A stretch of 64,000 nt of DNA from Erythrobacter sp. YT30 (GTDB taxonomy: Bacteria; Pseudomonadota; Alphaproteobacteria; Sphingomonadales; Sphingomonadaceae): positions 124,001 to 188,000 of the forward strand of contig NZ_LMAF01000002.1 of the NCBI RefSeq assembly GCF_001542875.1, given 5' to 3'. The notes beneath the pieces are model-generated. The model was not told the DNA's origin. It made no database searches and worked only from the letters and a program-made list of their open reading frames with translations. Position 1 is the stretch's first letter. Each line of letters starts with the position of its first letter. Shown piece by piece: positions 50,905-59,600 of this stretch. A program made the position numbers and the translations under genes.

Positions 50905-51506
50905 TGAGACACGTTTTCGCAGCTTTGGCCGCCGCCAGTTTGACTGGATGCGTTGTCGATATCGACAATAGCAGCGAGCCGCGTTCAGCGGTGGGTTCCG
51001 CTCCGGTCGCTGCTGGCGTTGATGCCCCGCAAGAACGCCTCCCCACCGATGTGCGGCGGACGACCATCATCGTGCGCGATATCGAGAAAAGCCTCGCTCT
51101 CTATCGTGATGTCATCGGGCTGGAGATCAATTACGACACCACCGTCACGACATCTGGCGTTGCTCTGCCAGCAGGCGAGCCGGGCGCAACGGCGCGGCTT
51201 GTGCTGCTTAATGCCAATGACCCATGGGTCGGATGGATTGGCCTGATGGAGTGGGTCGAACCCGCCATCCCGGCAGAGGACTATCCCACGCGGATGGGAC
51301 CGGGCGATGTCGTGATCATTCTCAACACTGACGACGTTGAAGGGCGCTGCGAGGCGGCGAAATCAGTGCCGGGCGTGGCATTCACTGCCGAGGCGCGTTT
51401 GCAAGTCTATCCAGGCCGCGATGGCGGTCCGGATATTCGCGTGATGGGATGCAATTTCTTTGATCCCGACGGCATTCTGATCGAGCTCAATCAGATACTG
51501 GAATGA
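50901..51506 (+). CDS. VOC-domain lipoprotein
   Basis: 201 residues. Lipoprotein signal with lipobox SLTGC (Cys17), then a linker rich in Ala/Ser, then one VOC module from about residue 50: RTTIIVRDIEKSLALYRDVIGL, LLNANDPWVGWIGLMEWV, and FFDPDGILIELNQIL at the C-terminus. It is predicted to be membrane-anchored in the periplasm. It is one of three VOC proteins in the window and one of two that are exported. ATG at 50901 overlaps the CoA-transferase stop; a second ATG follows directly at 50904. The last 20 bases overlap the convergent DUF1330 gene. Confidence 0.85.
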   Translation: MMRHVFAALAAASLTGCVVDIDNSSEPRSAVGSAPVAAGVDAPQERLPTDVRRTTIIVRDIEKSLALYRDVIGLEINYDTTVTTSGVALPAGEPGATARLVLLNANDPWVGWIGLMEWVEPAIPAEDYPTRMGPGDVVIILNTDDVEGRCEAAKSVPGVAFTAEARLQVYPGRDGGPDIRVMGCNFFDPDGILIELNQILE

Positions 51507-51801
51507 TATCTGGCCCGTCGATCAGCAGGATCTGGCAATCGGCGAGCCCATCACGCAGTTTCTTGACCTCAGCATATTCCGGGCTGTTGTAAAAGGCTTT
51601 CGCCGCGTCCTTGTCGGGCCATTTGGAGATCACCATCCCGGCGCCTTCACCAAAGTCACCTTCGAGCAATTCCGCGCCGGGACCACGCAGCAGATATTCT
51701 CCGCCGAATTTTCCGATCAGCTCCGCCGCAGCCGGGCCATAGCCGGAGATAAACTTCTCGCGGTCATGAATGGAGGCGGTGACGATCATGTAGGCGGGCA
51801 T
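51487..51801 (-). CDS. DUF1330 protein
   Basis: 104 residues, a standalone DUF1330 domain: MPAYMIVTASIHDREKFISG, YLLRGPGAELLEGDFGEGAGM, then SKWPDKDAAKAFYNSPEYAEV. The family folds as a small dimeric ferredoxin-like protein; some members are near hydratases and isomerases, but no activity is fixed. It is the last gene of the short minus-strand operon that starts at methyltransferase 2. The last bases overlap the VOC lipoprotein. It is related to the exported DUF1330-like protein at 39962, another case of duplicated gene content. Confidence 0.88.
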   Translation of the reverse strand: MPAYMIVTASIHDREKFISGYGPAAAELIGKFGGEYLLRGPGAELLEGDFGEGAGMVISKWPDKDAAKAFYNSPEYAEVKKLRDGLADCQILLIDGPDIIPVSD

Positions 51802-51814
51802 TCGGCAGTCTCCA

Positions 51815-52507
51815 TTAGAAGGGCTTCACCGCACCGAGGAAGCAGACAGACGCGATGGTGACCCAGTAGATATAGGCCGAAATTCGGGCGAGGCCGATCT
51901 CCTTGGCAAGCGCGGCTTCCTGTTCGGCGTCAGGCCCCATGGCAAGAATGCGAAACCGCTCCGTCCAACGCCGCATGACAAGCCGCAGGAACAGCCCAAT
52001 GCAAAGCGCAAAGGCATAAAGGGCCATCTTCGCTGGATACCAATCGCTGCCCTCGCCCGATTGGATCGGGCCGGTTCCGTTAAAGGCCATAAATGCGGTG
52101 ATTAGAAGCGCAGCAATCAAGGGATAGCGCAGCCATTCCTCAGCTTTGGTGACGGCAATGCCGACATCGGTTTCGCGCTTCAGGAAGGCTGTCCACGTCA
52201 TCGCCAACCATACTGCAAAGAACAGCCACATCCACCACACACCTGATCCTTCGAGCATAGGCACAAAACCGTATATCTTGCCCATGTGAAGACCCAAGGG
52301 CAGCAGCAGGACAATGCCAGTGCGGGCAAGGATATCGATGCGGTAAGCGGTTTCCATATGCCGCTTGCGCTCTTCCAATGACAGCGCGGGATTGGTCACG
52401 TGATAGCTTGTCTGAAAGACGCCCCATTCACCGCCAAGCCAATACACCATCGCAAGGATGTGAACCCAGCGTAGAATGCTGAGTTCGTTCAAGTACAGAA
52501 ATTCCAT
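51815..52507 (-). CDS. Six-helix membrane protein, paralogue of 27140-27823
   Basis: 230 residues with about six membrane segments, roughly at 12-30, 58-76, 90-108, 126-143, 158-177 and 208-226. The first is ILRWVHILAMVYWLGGEWGV with a His facing the membrane core. The last ends SVCFLGAVKPF, matching AFLGNVKPLL in the copy at 27140. No cytochrome motif is visible. A membrane haem- or quinone-linked role is speculative. The strong conservation of ends and helix order shows that the two genes share ancestry. It lies 13 bases from the DUF1330 gene in the operon behind operator 8. Confidence 0.78.
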   Translation of the reverse strand: MEFLYLNELSILRWVHILAMVYWLGGEWGVFQTSYHVTNPALSLEERKRHMETAYRIDILARTGIVLLLPLGLHMGKIYGFVPMLEGSGVWWMWLFFAVWLAMTWTAFLKRETDVGIAVTKAEEWLRYPLIAALLITAFMAFNGTGPIQSGEGSDWYPAKMALYAFALCIGLFLRLVMRRWTERFRILAMGPDAEQEAALAKEIGLARISAYIYWVTIASVCFLGAVKPF

Positions 52508-52566
52508 GATCCCTCCTCATCAAGCGAAAACAGGACCCCACCCGTTCGCGCTTGGGTAAATTCAGT

Positions 52567-52926
52567 CTATTCCCGCGCTAGCTTCTCCACGATCTCCATA
52601 ATTGGCGGATCTTCCGCCTCCATCGCTTCAACGTGCTGCTGAAAACCGCGCATGATCCGCGAAACGTAGGCGCGTGTGGCTAACCCGCGCTCTTCGCCCG
52701 CAGCGCGGTCCGGTTGATAGGTTTCGATATCCTCGCGATTGATCGTGCCTTTCGCATCGAGCAAACGCTCGACAGTATCCTGCCTCTCGCGCAACGCGGA
52801 TACTTCAGCGGCCAACGCGAATACGGTGGAATAAAGCCGATCGAGCGCCGGATCGTCGAAGTATTCAGGCCGTTTGCCTTTGGCTCTGCGGCCCGACGCC
52901 GCGACCCAGTCGAAGTCTTCGTTCAT
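52567..52926 (-). CDS. Small coiled-coil-like partner protein of methyltransferase 2
   Basis: 119 residues from the ATG at 52926, which overlaps the methyltransferase stop (ATGA). Charged N-terminus, then RPEYFDDPALDRLYSTVFAL, EVSALRERQDTVERLLDAKG (probable coiled coil), and a C-terminal helix SRIMRGFQQHVEAMEAEDPP. It is longer than its counterpart at 38516 (83 residues) but shares the FxDPAxDR motif, the following helix and the gene order. A tight partner of the methyltransferase is the simplest reading; no biochemical role is known to me. Confidence 0.74.
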   Translation of the reverse strand: MNEDFDWVAASGRRAKGKRPEYFDDPALDRLYSTVFALAAEVSALRERQDTVERLLDAKGTINREDIETYQPDRAAGEERGLATRAYVSRIMRGFQQHVEAMEAEDPPIMEIVEKLARE

Positions 52927-54137
52927 GCTGCGACCGCCTGTTCGGCAGGTTTCCATGCGCCATAAGCGTTCCAGATTGCCGCGCGGCCGAAATCCTCCTC
53001 TCCTTCATCGGGTGATGGAGGGAATATCTCAGGATCAACCACGGCCCGAACTCCCGCAATAAACTGGCAGTCGTGCGGAAAGCCTGCCTCTGCCATGACC
53101 TGCTTCAGGTCCTGACCGTGCATCGCTGACCAGAACGGTTCGTTATTGTTGAACGCATCCCAATCACGCATGAACTGCTCAAACAGCGGCATTTCATCGG
53201 AATATTGCGGTTGTTCGATGTGCAGGATCAATCCACCAGGTGCGAGCACGCGGTTCGCCTCTGCCAGCAGTTTGGGCATCGCCTTGGATGAAAGTTCATG
53301 CAGGAACATGGTCGTCTGCACCCAATCGAACGAGCCATCGTCCCAGCGAGACAGATCTTCGCCCGAGGCCTGAACAAACTTGATGTTGGTGACGCCCATC
53401 GCCGCCGCGCGCGCTGCGCCGTAGCGCAAGCTCGCAGCGGCCGTGTCGATCGCGATCACTTCCGCATCGGGATACGCCTGCGCGATCGGAACCGCATTGT
53501 GGCCGACCGTGCAGCCGATATCGAGAATGCGTTTTGGCTGCCAATCGGGCCGCTCTTTCTTCGCCCACTCCACAACAGCAACGCCGCCGCCATCGTTCAA
53601 TCCTCCAAGAGCGCCGCCAGTGGTCGCAAACAGGCCGATATCATAGTTCGCGCCGACGGTGACGTCGTCGGGTCGTTCTTCGCTATGGTATCCGCCAGGC
53701 TGGCAATGAATATCAACGGCGGTCTGGTAATGCGGCTGCTCAACCGATGGATCAAGTTCGAGCATGCCTGAGTGCTCGTTATACTGCTTGGCCATCGCAT
53801 CAAGCTCATCAAGCTGGCGCAGCACTGCCTGCCTGCCATTGTGCTGGCGCATCTCCATCGAATTGCGCTTCAAGGCTGACCAAATGCGGTGCCAATCGTT
53901 CTGGTTCATGGCATCGCGAATTTCATAGCGATGCTCCGGATCGCGCCCGTGCTCTGCGCGGAATTGCGGCAGCACCTGCTTGTCATAAGCGATCTTATTC
54001 CCAGCCCCGATGCCGCCAGACAGGAAGCGATTGAAATGCGTGAGGAAATTGAACCGCGCCGCCTCATCATGATTGGTGCGCGGCATCATGGGATGGCGGG
54101 TGAGCGCGGTGTAAGGTGGGGGAAGATCGGATGCCAT
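52923..54137 (-). CDS. Class I SAM-dependent methyltransferase with long N-terminal domain, copy 2
   Basis: 404 residues. N-terminal ~195 residues include AVDIHCQPGGYHSE and VGANYDIGLFATTGGALGG, matching the same region in copy 1. Motif I RILDIGCTVGHNAVP is at about 203-217, then AEVIAIDTAAASLRYG, SFDWVQTTMFLHELSSKAMP and NRVLAPGGLILHIEQPQ. Conserved tryptophan/asparagine residues in DWDAFNNNEPFW (copy 1: DWDSYYNNEPYY) follow the core. The methyl acceptor is unknown. It is the first gene of the minus-strand operon behind operator 8, which ends 20 bases upstream of its ATG. Confidence 0.86.
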   Translation of the reverse strand: MASDLPPPYTALTRHPMMPRTNHDEAARFNFLTHFNRFLSGGIGAGNKIAYDKQVLPQFRAEHGRDPEHRYEIRDAMNQNDWHRIWSALKRNSMEMRQHNGRQAVLRQLDELDAMAKQYNEHSGMLELDPSVEQPHYQTAVDIHCQPGGYHSEERPDDVTVGANYDIGLFATTGGALGGLNDGGGVAVVEWAKKERPDWQPKRILDIGCTVGHNAVPIAQAYPDAEVIAIDTAAASLRYGAARAAAMGVTNIKFVQASGEDLSRWDDGSFDWVQTTMFLHELSSKAMPKLLAEANRVLAPGGLILHIEQPQYSDEMPLFEQFMRDWDAFNNNEPFWSAMHGQDLKQVMAEAGFPHDCQFIAGVRAVVDPEIFPPSPDEGEEDFGRAAIWNAYGAWKPAEQAVAA

Positions 54138-54156
54138 GGCTCTGCTCTTGCTAAAG

Positions 54157-54168
54157 TTGTCCGGACAA
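54157..54168. promoter_or_regulatory. Operator 8, ahead of the methyltransferase 2 operon
   Basis: Exact TTGTCCGGACAA, 20 bases upstream of the start at 54137 (minus strand). The next plus-strand gene (TamA) starts 195 bases away on the other side, so the site most likely serves only the minus-strand operon. This is the rightmost copy and marks the right limit of the regulon in this window. Confidence 0.78.
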
Positions 54169-54362
54169 ATTTGCCAATGCCCAGTATTGTTGTCAATCCA
54201 AACGTGCGACTTGACCTATTTGATCCGGTCGAATGTGGGCGTTCGCATCAATTGAGACGCGTTGCAAAGTGTGCGGAAAACAAGGCCAGTCGATTTGCTT
54301 GACATAGCGCAAGAACGGAACCCCCTTTTGGCGCGCACGTTAAGGGCCTAACGCGGTGCAAA

Positions 54363-56687
54363 ATGCGCCAAGCTAAGAACAGAAAAACCATTCGCGATAC
54401 GCCGATCTTGATGATGACACGACCAGCGGCCTTGGTCTTTGCTCTGTCGATGTCTCACCCGCTTTTTGCCCAAGATAACCCGCCGCAACCGGCACAGGAT
54501 GCGGTGGAGGCAGGCGGGCTCGATTTGCCTGAGCCGCCCGAGGACGCGCAATTGCCGGAAGTTGAGCCTGTCATTTCGGATGAAGAATTCAACACGGCTA
54601 TTCCCGATCTCATTCTCGACGATGAAGAGCTGGAAAGTGAGCTTGAATCCATCGCGGAATTTGAACGACAGTTTTATGAACAGGAACAGACTTCTCCGGC
54701 AGATGAGAATAGCGCCGTCGTCTCTCAGCTTCCCGAACTTGCTGATGGCGATGCGTCCGAAGAAATCAGCGATGCGCCGATCCGCGATGCCGAATTGACA
54801 AGGCCGCTCACCCCTATTGACCAATTCGAAGTGCAGCAGGTGGAACTGGCGGAGGCTGTTGACGACACCTCCGAGCCCGAAAGCGAGATAGACTACAAAG
54901 TAGAGTTGGCTGGCTTGGGTACAGCCGACACCGCAACCAACTTCGATCTTGAAGCGGAATTCGAGCGCCTGTCCTCGCTCGAGGAAGGTGACGGGGAAGC
55001 AGCAAATTACGCAATGCTGCGCGCGCGCCTTTCAGAAGACAGCCTGCTCATCCAGCGGCTTTTAAAGTCGGAAGGCTGGTATCAACCCACAGTCACGACC
55101 CGGATTGAGCGATCCGACGATCTTGAGAACCCCAGTGCCACCGCCTTCATAAATGTCGAGCCCGGAAAACGCTTCACCCTTTCATCGGTAACGATTGATG
55201 CTGATGAGACTGTGCCGCCCGGCCTGATCGATGACAACGTCGCGCTCAAGGTCGATGAACCAATAATCGCCTCGCGCATTCTCGCGAATGAGGCTTTGAT
55301 TGCGACAGTGCTTCCGGAAAATGGCTATCCATTTGCTGAGCTCGGTCAGCGAGATATCCTGCTCGATCCGACAACGGCGACGGGGGACTACACGTTGCCG
55401 GTTGAGATCGGACCAAGAGCGCGCATCGGCGGCTTCGTGGCTCGCGGTGAGACTGCCTTTGGCGCAGACCACGTCGCCGAGATTGCCCGATTTAAGCGCG
55501 GGGAATTGTTCGATAGCCGCGAACTGGATGACCTTCGAAAAGCATTGGTCGCAACCGGCCTTTTCAGCACAGTCAGCGTGACGCCAGAGCGCACGGGCGA
55601 ACCGGCAGAAGACGGCACCGAATACGTCAACATCGCAGTCGATCAAACCGCAGGCCCGCCGCGCACTATCGCTGGTAGCTTCGGATTTGGCACCGGACAG
55701 GGTTTTCGCCTCGAAGGAAGCTGGACGCACCGCAATCTCTTCCCGCCCGAAGGTGCGCTTTCAGCATCTCTGGTGGCCGGCACGAGGGAGCAAGGTGGCG
55801 GCGTCAACTTCCGCCGCGCCAATGCCGGTCAGCGAGATCGGACTTTCGAGATCGGCGTCAATGGATTGCGCTCAAACTTTGATGCGTTTGAAGCGCTTAC
55901 GGGACGAGTGGGTTTGCAATATTCCTATATCTCGACGCCAATCTGGCAAAAACTGATCACTTACTCAGTTGGCATTGAAGCAATTGCAAGTGTCGAAGAA
56001 GCGTTTGACTCGGAACTAGGCGACACAGTTGACGAAACGTATTTCATCGGCGCGCTAACAGGCCAGATCGGGTTCGATACCTCAGACGATCTGCTTAATC
56101 CGACACAGGGTTTCAGGCTCGGTGCCCTTGTCCAGCCTGAAGTCTCTGTCGATGGTGGCTTCACGCCCTATGTCCGCGCTGTTTTCGACAGCACCGCATA
56201 TTATCCCATTAGCGACAATTTCGTTCTCGCAGGGCGGGCCAAGGTGGGTACGATCCAAGGTGCTGACCGCGTGGATATCGCTCCTTCGCGCAGGCTTTAT
56301 GCCGGCGGGGGAGGATCGGTGCGCGGATTTGGCTTCCAGCAATTGGGCCCCAAAGTCCTGGTTCCCAATGACAATTTCGATCCAACAGACCCCGAGGAGA
56401 CAGTAGACGAGTTTCTAATCACTCCCATCGGCGGACGCAGCGTAGTCGAGGCTGCCGCGGAAGTTCGGTATCGCTTCGGCGACTATGGCGTTGTCGCTTT
56501 TGTCGACGCGGGACAAGTCTACACGCAGTCCTTGCCGCAATTGTCCGATATCCGCTTCGGCGCTGGCATTGGGGGGCGCTTTTATACCAATTTCGGCCCA
56601 CTCCGCCTCGATGTTGCAACTCCAATCAATCGGCGCGAGGGCGAGAGCCGGATTAACGTGTATGTTTCCATTGGGCAGGCTTTCTGA
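54363..56687 (+). CDS. tamA: TamA-like outer membrane protein (Omp85/BamA family)
   Basis: 774 residues, longer than E. coli TamA because of an acidic, Pro/Glu-rich segment after the signal peptide (FALSMSHPLFAQ; an ATG at 54411 is an alternative start). POTRA-like domains at about 200-420 (RFTLSSVTIDADETVPPGLI, GRIGGF-type ARIGGFVARGETAFGADHVA). The Omp85 barrel at the C-terminus has GGGGSVRGFGFQQLGP, the conserved VRGF loop, and a final aromatic in INVYVSIGQAF. It should form the outer membrane half of the translocation and assembly module that inserts autotransporters and other outer membrane proteins. It is coupled by TGATG to TamB. Confidence 0.92.
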   Translation: MRQAKNRKTIRDTPILMMTRPAALVFALSMSHPLFAQDNPPQPAQDAVEAGGLDLPEPPEDAQLPEVEPVISDEEFNTAIPDLILDDEELESELESIAEFERQFYEQEQTSPADENSAVVSQLPELADGDASEEISDAPIRDAELTRPLTPIDQFEVQQVELAEAVDDTSEPESEIDYKVELAGLGTADTATNFDLEAEFERLSSLEEGDGEAANYAMLRARLSEDSLLIQRLLKSEGWYQPTVTTRIERSDDLENPSATAFINVEPGKRFTLSSVTIDADETVPPGLIDDNVALKVDEPIIASRILANEALIATVLPENGYPFAELGQRDILLDPTTATGDYTLPVEIGPRARIGGFVARGETAFGADHVAEIARFKRGELFDSRELDDLRKALVATGLFSTVSVTPERTGEPAEDGTEYVNIAVDQTAGPPRTIAGSFGFGTGQGFRLEGSWTHRNLFPPEGALSASLVAGTREQGGGVNFRRANAGQRDRTFEIGVNGLRSNFDAFEALTGRVGLQYSYISTPIWQKLITYSVGIEAIASVEEAFDSELGDTVDETYFIGALTGQIGFDTSDDLLNPTQGFRLGALVQPEVSVDGGFTPYVRAVFDSTAYYPISDNFVLAGRAKVGTIQGADRVDIAPSRRLYAGGGGSVRGFGFQQLGPKVLVPNDNFDPTDPEETVDEFLITPIGGRSVVEAAAEVRYRFGDYGVVAFVDAGQVYTQSLPQLSDIRFGAGIGGRFYTNFGPLRLDVATPINRREGESRINVYVSIGQAF

Positions 56688-59600
56688 TGGACGCTCTGGT
56701 GACACAAGAATCCGAAAATGAGGGAAAGGTGAGCCGCTCATGGCCAAAGCGGATCGCCATCGGTGTGCTGGCCGCGATCGTTGCGCTCGTGGTGATTGTT
56801 GGCATCGCGCTTGTTGCGCTCAACACTTCGTCAGGCCGCGGCTTTGTTAAAGACCAGATTGAGGCACTCGAATTCGAGAATGGCCTCCAAATCGGGATCG
56901 GCTCTCTTGAAGGCTCGCTCTACGGCGATCTAATCATCCGCGATTTCACCTTGTCCGATCCGCAAGGCGTCTTCCTCGCTTCACCCGAAGTGTCGCTGGA
57001 TTGGAACCCGTTCAAATTCATCTCCAGCCATATCGACATAGAAGCGCTGACGGCAGAGACGGCTACATTCTCGCGGGTCCCAGAATTCAATGAAACTCCG
57101 CCGAGCGATGCGCCCCTGCTGCCTGACTACGACATCGATATTGATCGCTTTGAGATAGGCGAGCTGATTGTCGCTCCCAATGTCACAGGCACCGAGACTA
57201 CCGCCAATCTTTCGGGCGAAGCGCATATCGCAGATCGCCGGGCCGAAGTGGCGCTGGATGCGGCGAGTGAGGCGGGAGATGTGGCAACGCTACTGCTAGA
57301 TGCTGTGCCAGAAAATAACCGGCTCGACCTCGCCCTGACCGTTGATGCGCCTGCCAACGGGGTGATCGCCGCAATCGCAGGATTGCAAGAGCCGCTTTCT
57401 GCAACGCTCAAAGGCGAAGGCGACTGGGCGAAGTGGGACGGCACTCTCAATTCCACCTTTGGCGGGGAAGATCTGACGGCCCTCACCCTATCCGCACGCG
57501 ACGGGACATTCGGGGCAAAAGGTGACTTACGCCTCGCCAAGTTTGCGCCCGATGCAACAGCACAGCTCCTGGGCGAGCGAACCCTGCTCAATTTGGAAGC
57601 AGCGCTAGCTGAGCGATCCGCCCAAGTCGATGGTCAGCTCTTCAGCGATGCATTCGAGCTCTCAACAAATGGGCTGGTCGATCTGTCAGACAACACTTTC
57701 GACTCTTTCAAAGCCGATTTCAGACTGCTTGAACCATCGACGATCGCGCCTGATTTGCGCGGGGCCGGATTGCAAGCTTTGCTTACCTTGGATGGCAAAT
57801 TCACCCGACCCAATCTCGCCTATGACATCCGCGCTGAGCGGCTGAACGTCAATGATATCGGGATGGAGGGGATTGAAGCGCGCGGAGAGACCACGGTCGA
57901 TCCCGCCAATATGATCGTCCCTGTATCGGCCAATCTTGCCCGTATCACCGGCCTCGATACAGCCGCCGGTGGCGCACTTTCCGATATCTCGCTCGATGGC
58001 GACGTGTTGGTCAGATGGCCGCGCATCCTGTCCGATAATCTGAGGCTCCAATCGCCGCGGATCGATGCCCGCGTGACACTGCTCGCCGACGCAGGCGCGG
58101 GCCGATATGGCGGCGCGATCAATGGCCGTCTGGATGATTACCGCTTGGAGAGCGTTGGCCTTTTTGACATCACGAGCGACGTCGACCTCGAGGCGACAGA
58201 TGATGGCCGATATGCGCTCGCAGGCGCAGTGCAGGCGCGATCGACGAGGCTCACCAATGAAAGCGTACGCGGATTTCTGGGCGGCGACATGCTCGTTTCG
58301 AGCGATGTTGCCTATTCGAGCGATGGGATCGCGCGTTTCTCCAATCTCCGCTTGGCCGCGCCGCTGCTCAAAGTGCGCGATGGCCGTGGGAGCTATTCCG
58401 CTGATGGTCAGATTGATCTCACAGCAAGCGGAGTATCGAGCGATTATGGGCCGCTTGGCCTGCAATTGGCCGGGACCGTCACAAATCCAGTCGCTACGGT
58501 CAAAGCTGCAAGTCCCGGTCTGGGCATAGGTCTTGCGGACGTCACGGCAACCATTCGAGGCGATAACAATCGCTACGCAATCGATCTCGAAAGCACGACG
58601 GATTATGGACCTCTGACTGCCAGTATGCTCGCCGATCTCAGCCAAGGCCCGACAGTCTTTGCCATCAACGAAGGCGACTTGAATGGTATCGGGTTCACGG
58701 GAGAGATGCGTCAGAGCGATGCCGGGCCATTTGTAGGCGAACTTAACGCAAACGGGCGCGGCCTTACCGGATTAGTCAGGCTTGGCGGTGAAGGCGCCTA
58801 CCAGACGGCAGCGATCAATATGAGATCGACAGGCACTACATTGCCTGGTCCCGCGAAGCTTTTCATTGGGCGAGGGATAATCGATGCCAATGTCATCCTC
58901 TATGACAGCCCTCAAGTCGCTGCCGACGTTCAATTGGCCAATGCTAGCTATTTCGGCACTTCGATCGACACGTTGCGCGCGCTCATTGATTATCGCGATG
59001 GCACTGGAACAGCCAAACTTGTCGCCACCGGCGAAAATGGCGCGCCCTTCCGCGTCGCAGCCAATGCAAAGCTGGAGCCCCAATTATGGAGCGCGGCAAT
59101 AAAGGGGAATGTGCGTCAAGTGGCATTCGAGACGGCCTCCCCAGCCCGCATTTTGCCTCGCGAAGATGGATATGAATTGTTGCCAACCCGCCTCAATGTT
59201 GGGTCAGGCAGCGCGCGACTTGCAGGCGAGTTCGGCTCTTCAGTCAAGCTCCAAAGCCGCGTTGACGGGATTGAGCTTCGCGTTCTCAACGCCTTCTCGC
59301 CCGACCTTGGTATCAATGGAAAGGCAACTGGTAGCCTCGATTTTGTCCAAGCGAATGAGGGCAGCTTTCCGCGTGCAGATGCGCGCCTGCAATTGAGCGA
59401 TTTGACCCGGACGACAGCTACTTCGGTGAGCAAGCCAGTCGACGTGAATGTCATCGGTCAACTGCAGGCATCAGGCGGAGCAGCACGAGCCGTGATCCGC
59501 CAGCGCGGCAGCGTCATCGGGCGCGTGAATGCGAGCCTTGCGCCGCTTGGTCCCGCGGCTGGGACATGGATTGATCGTCTGCTTGATGCACCACTGGGAG

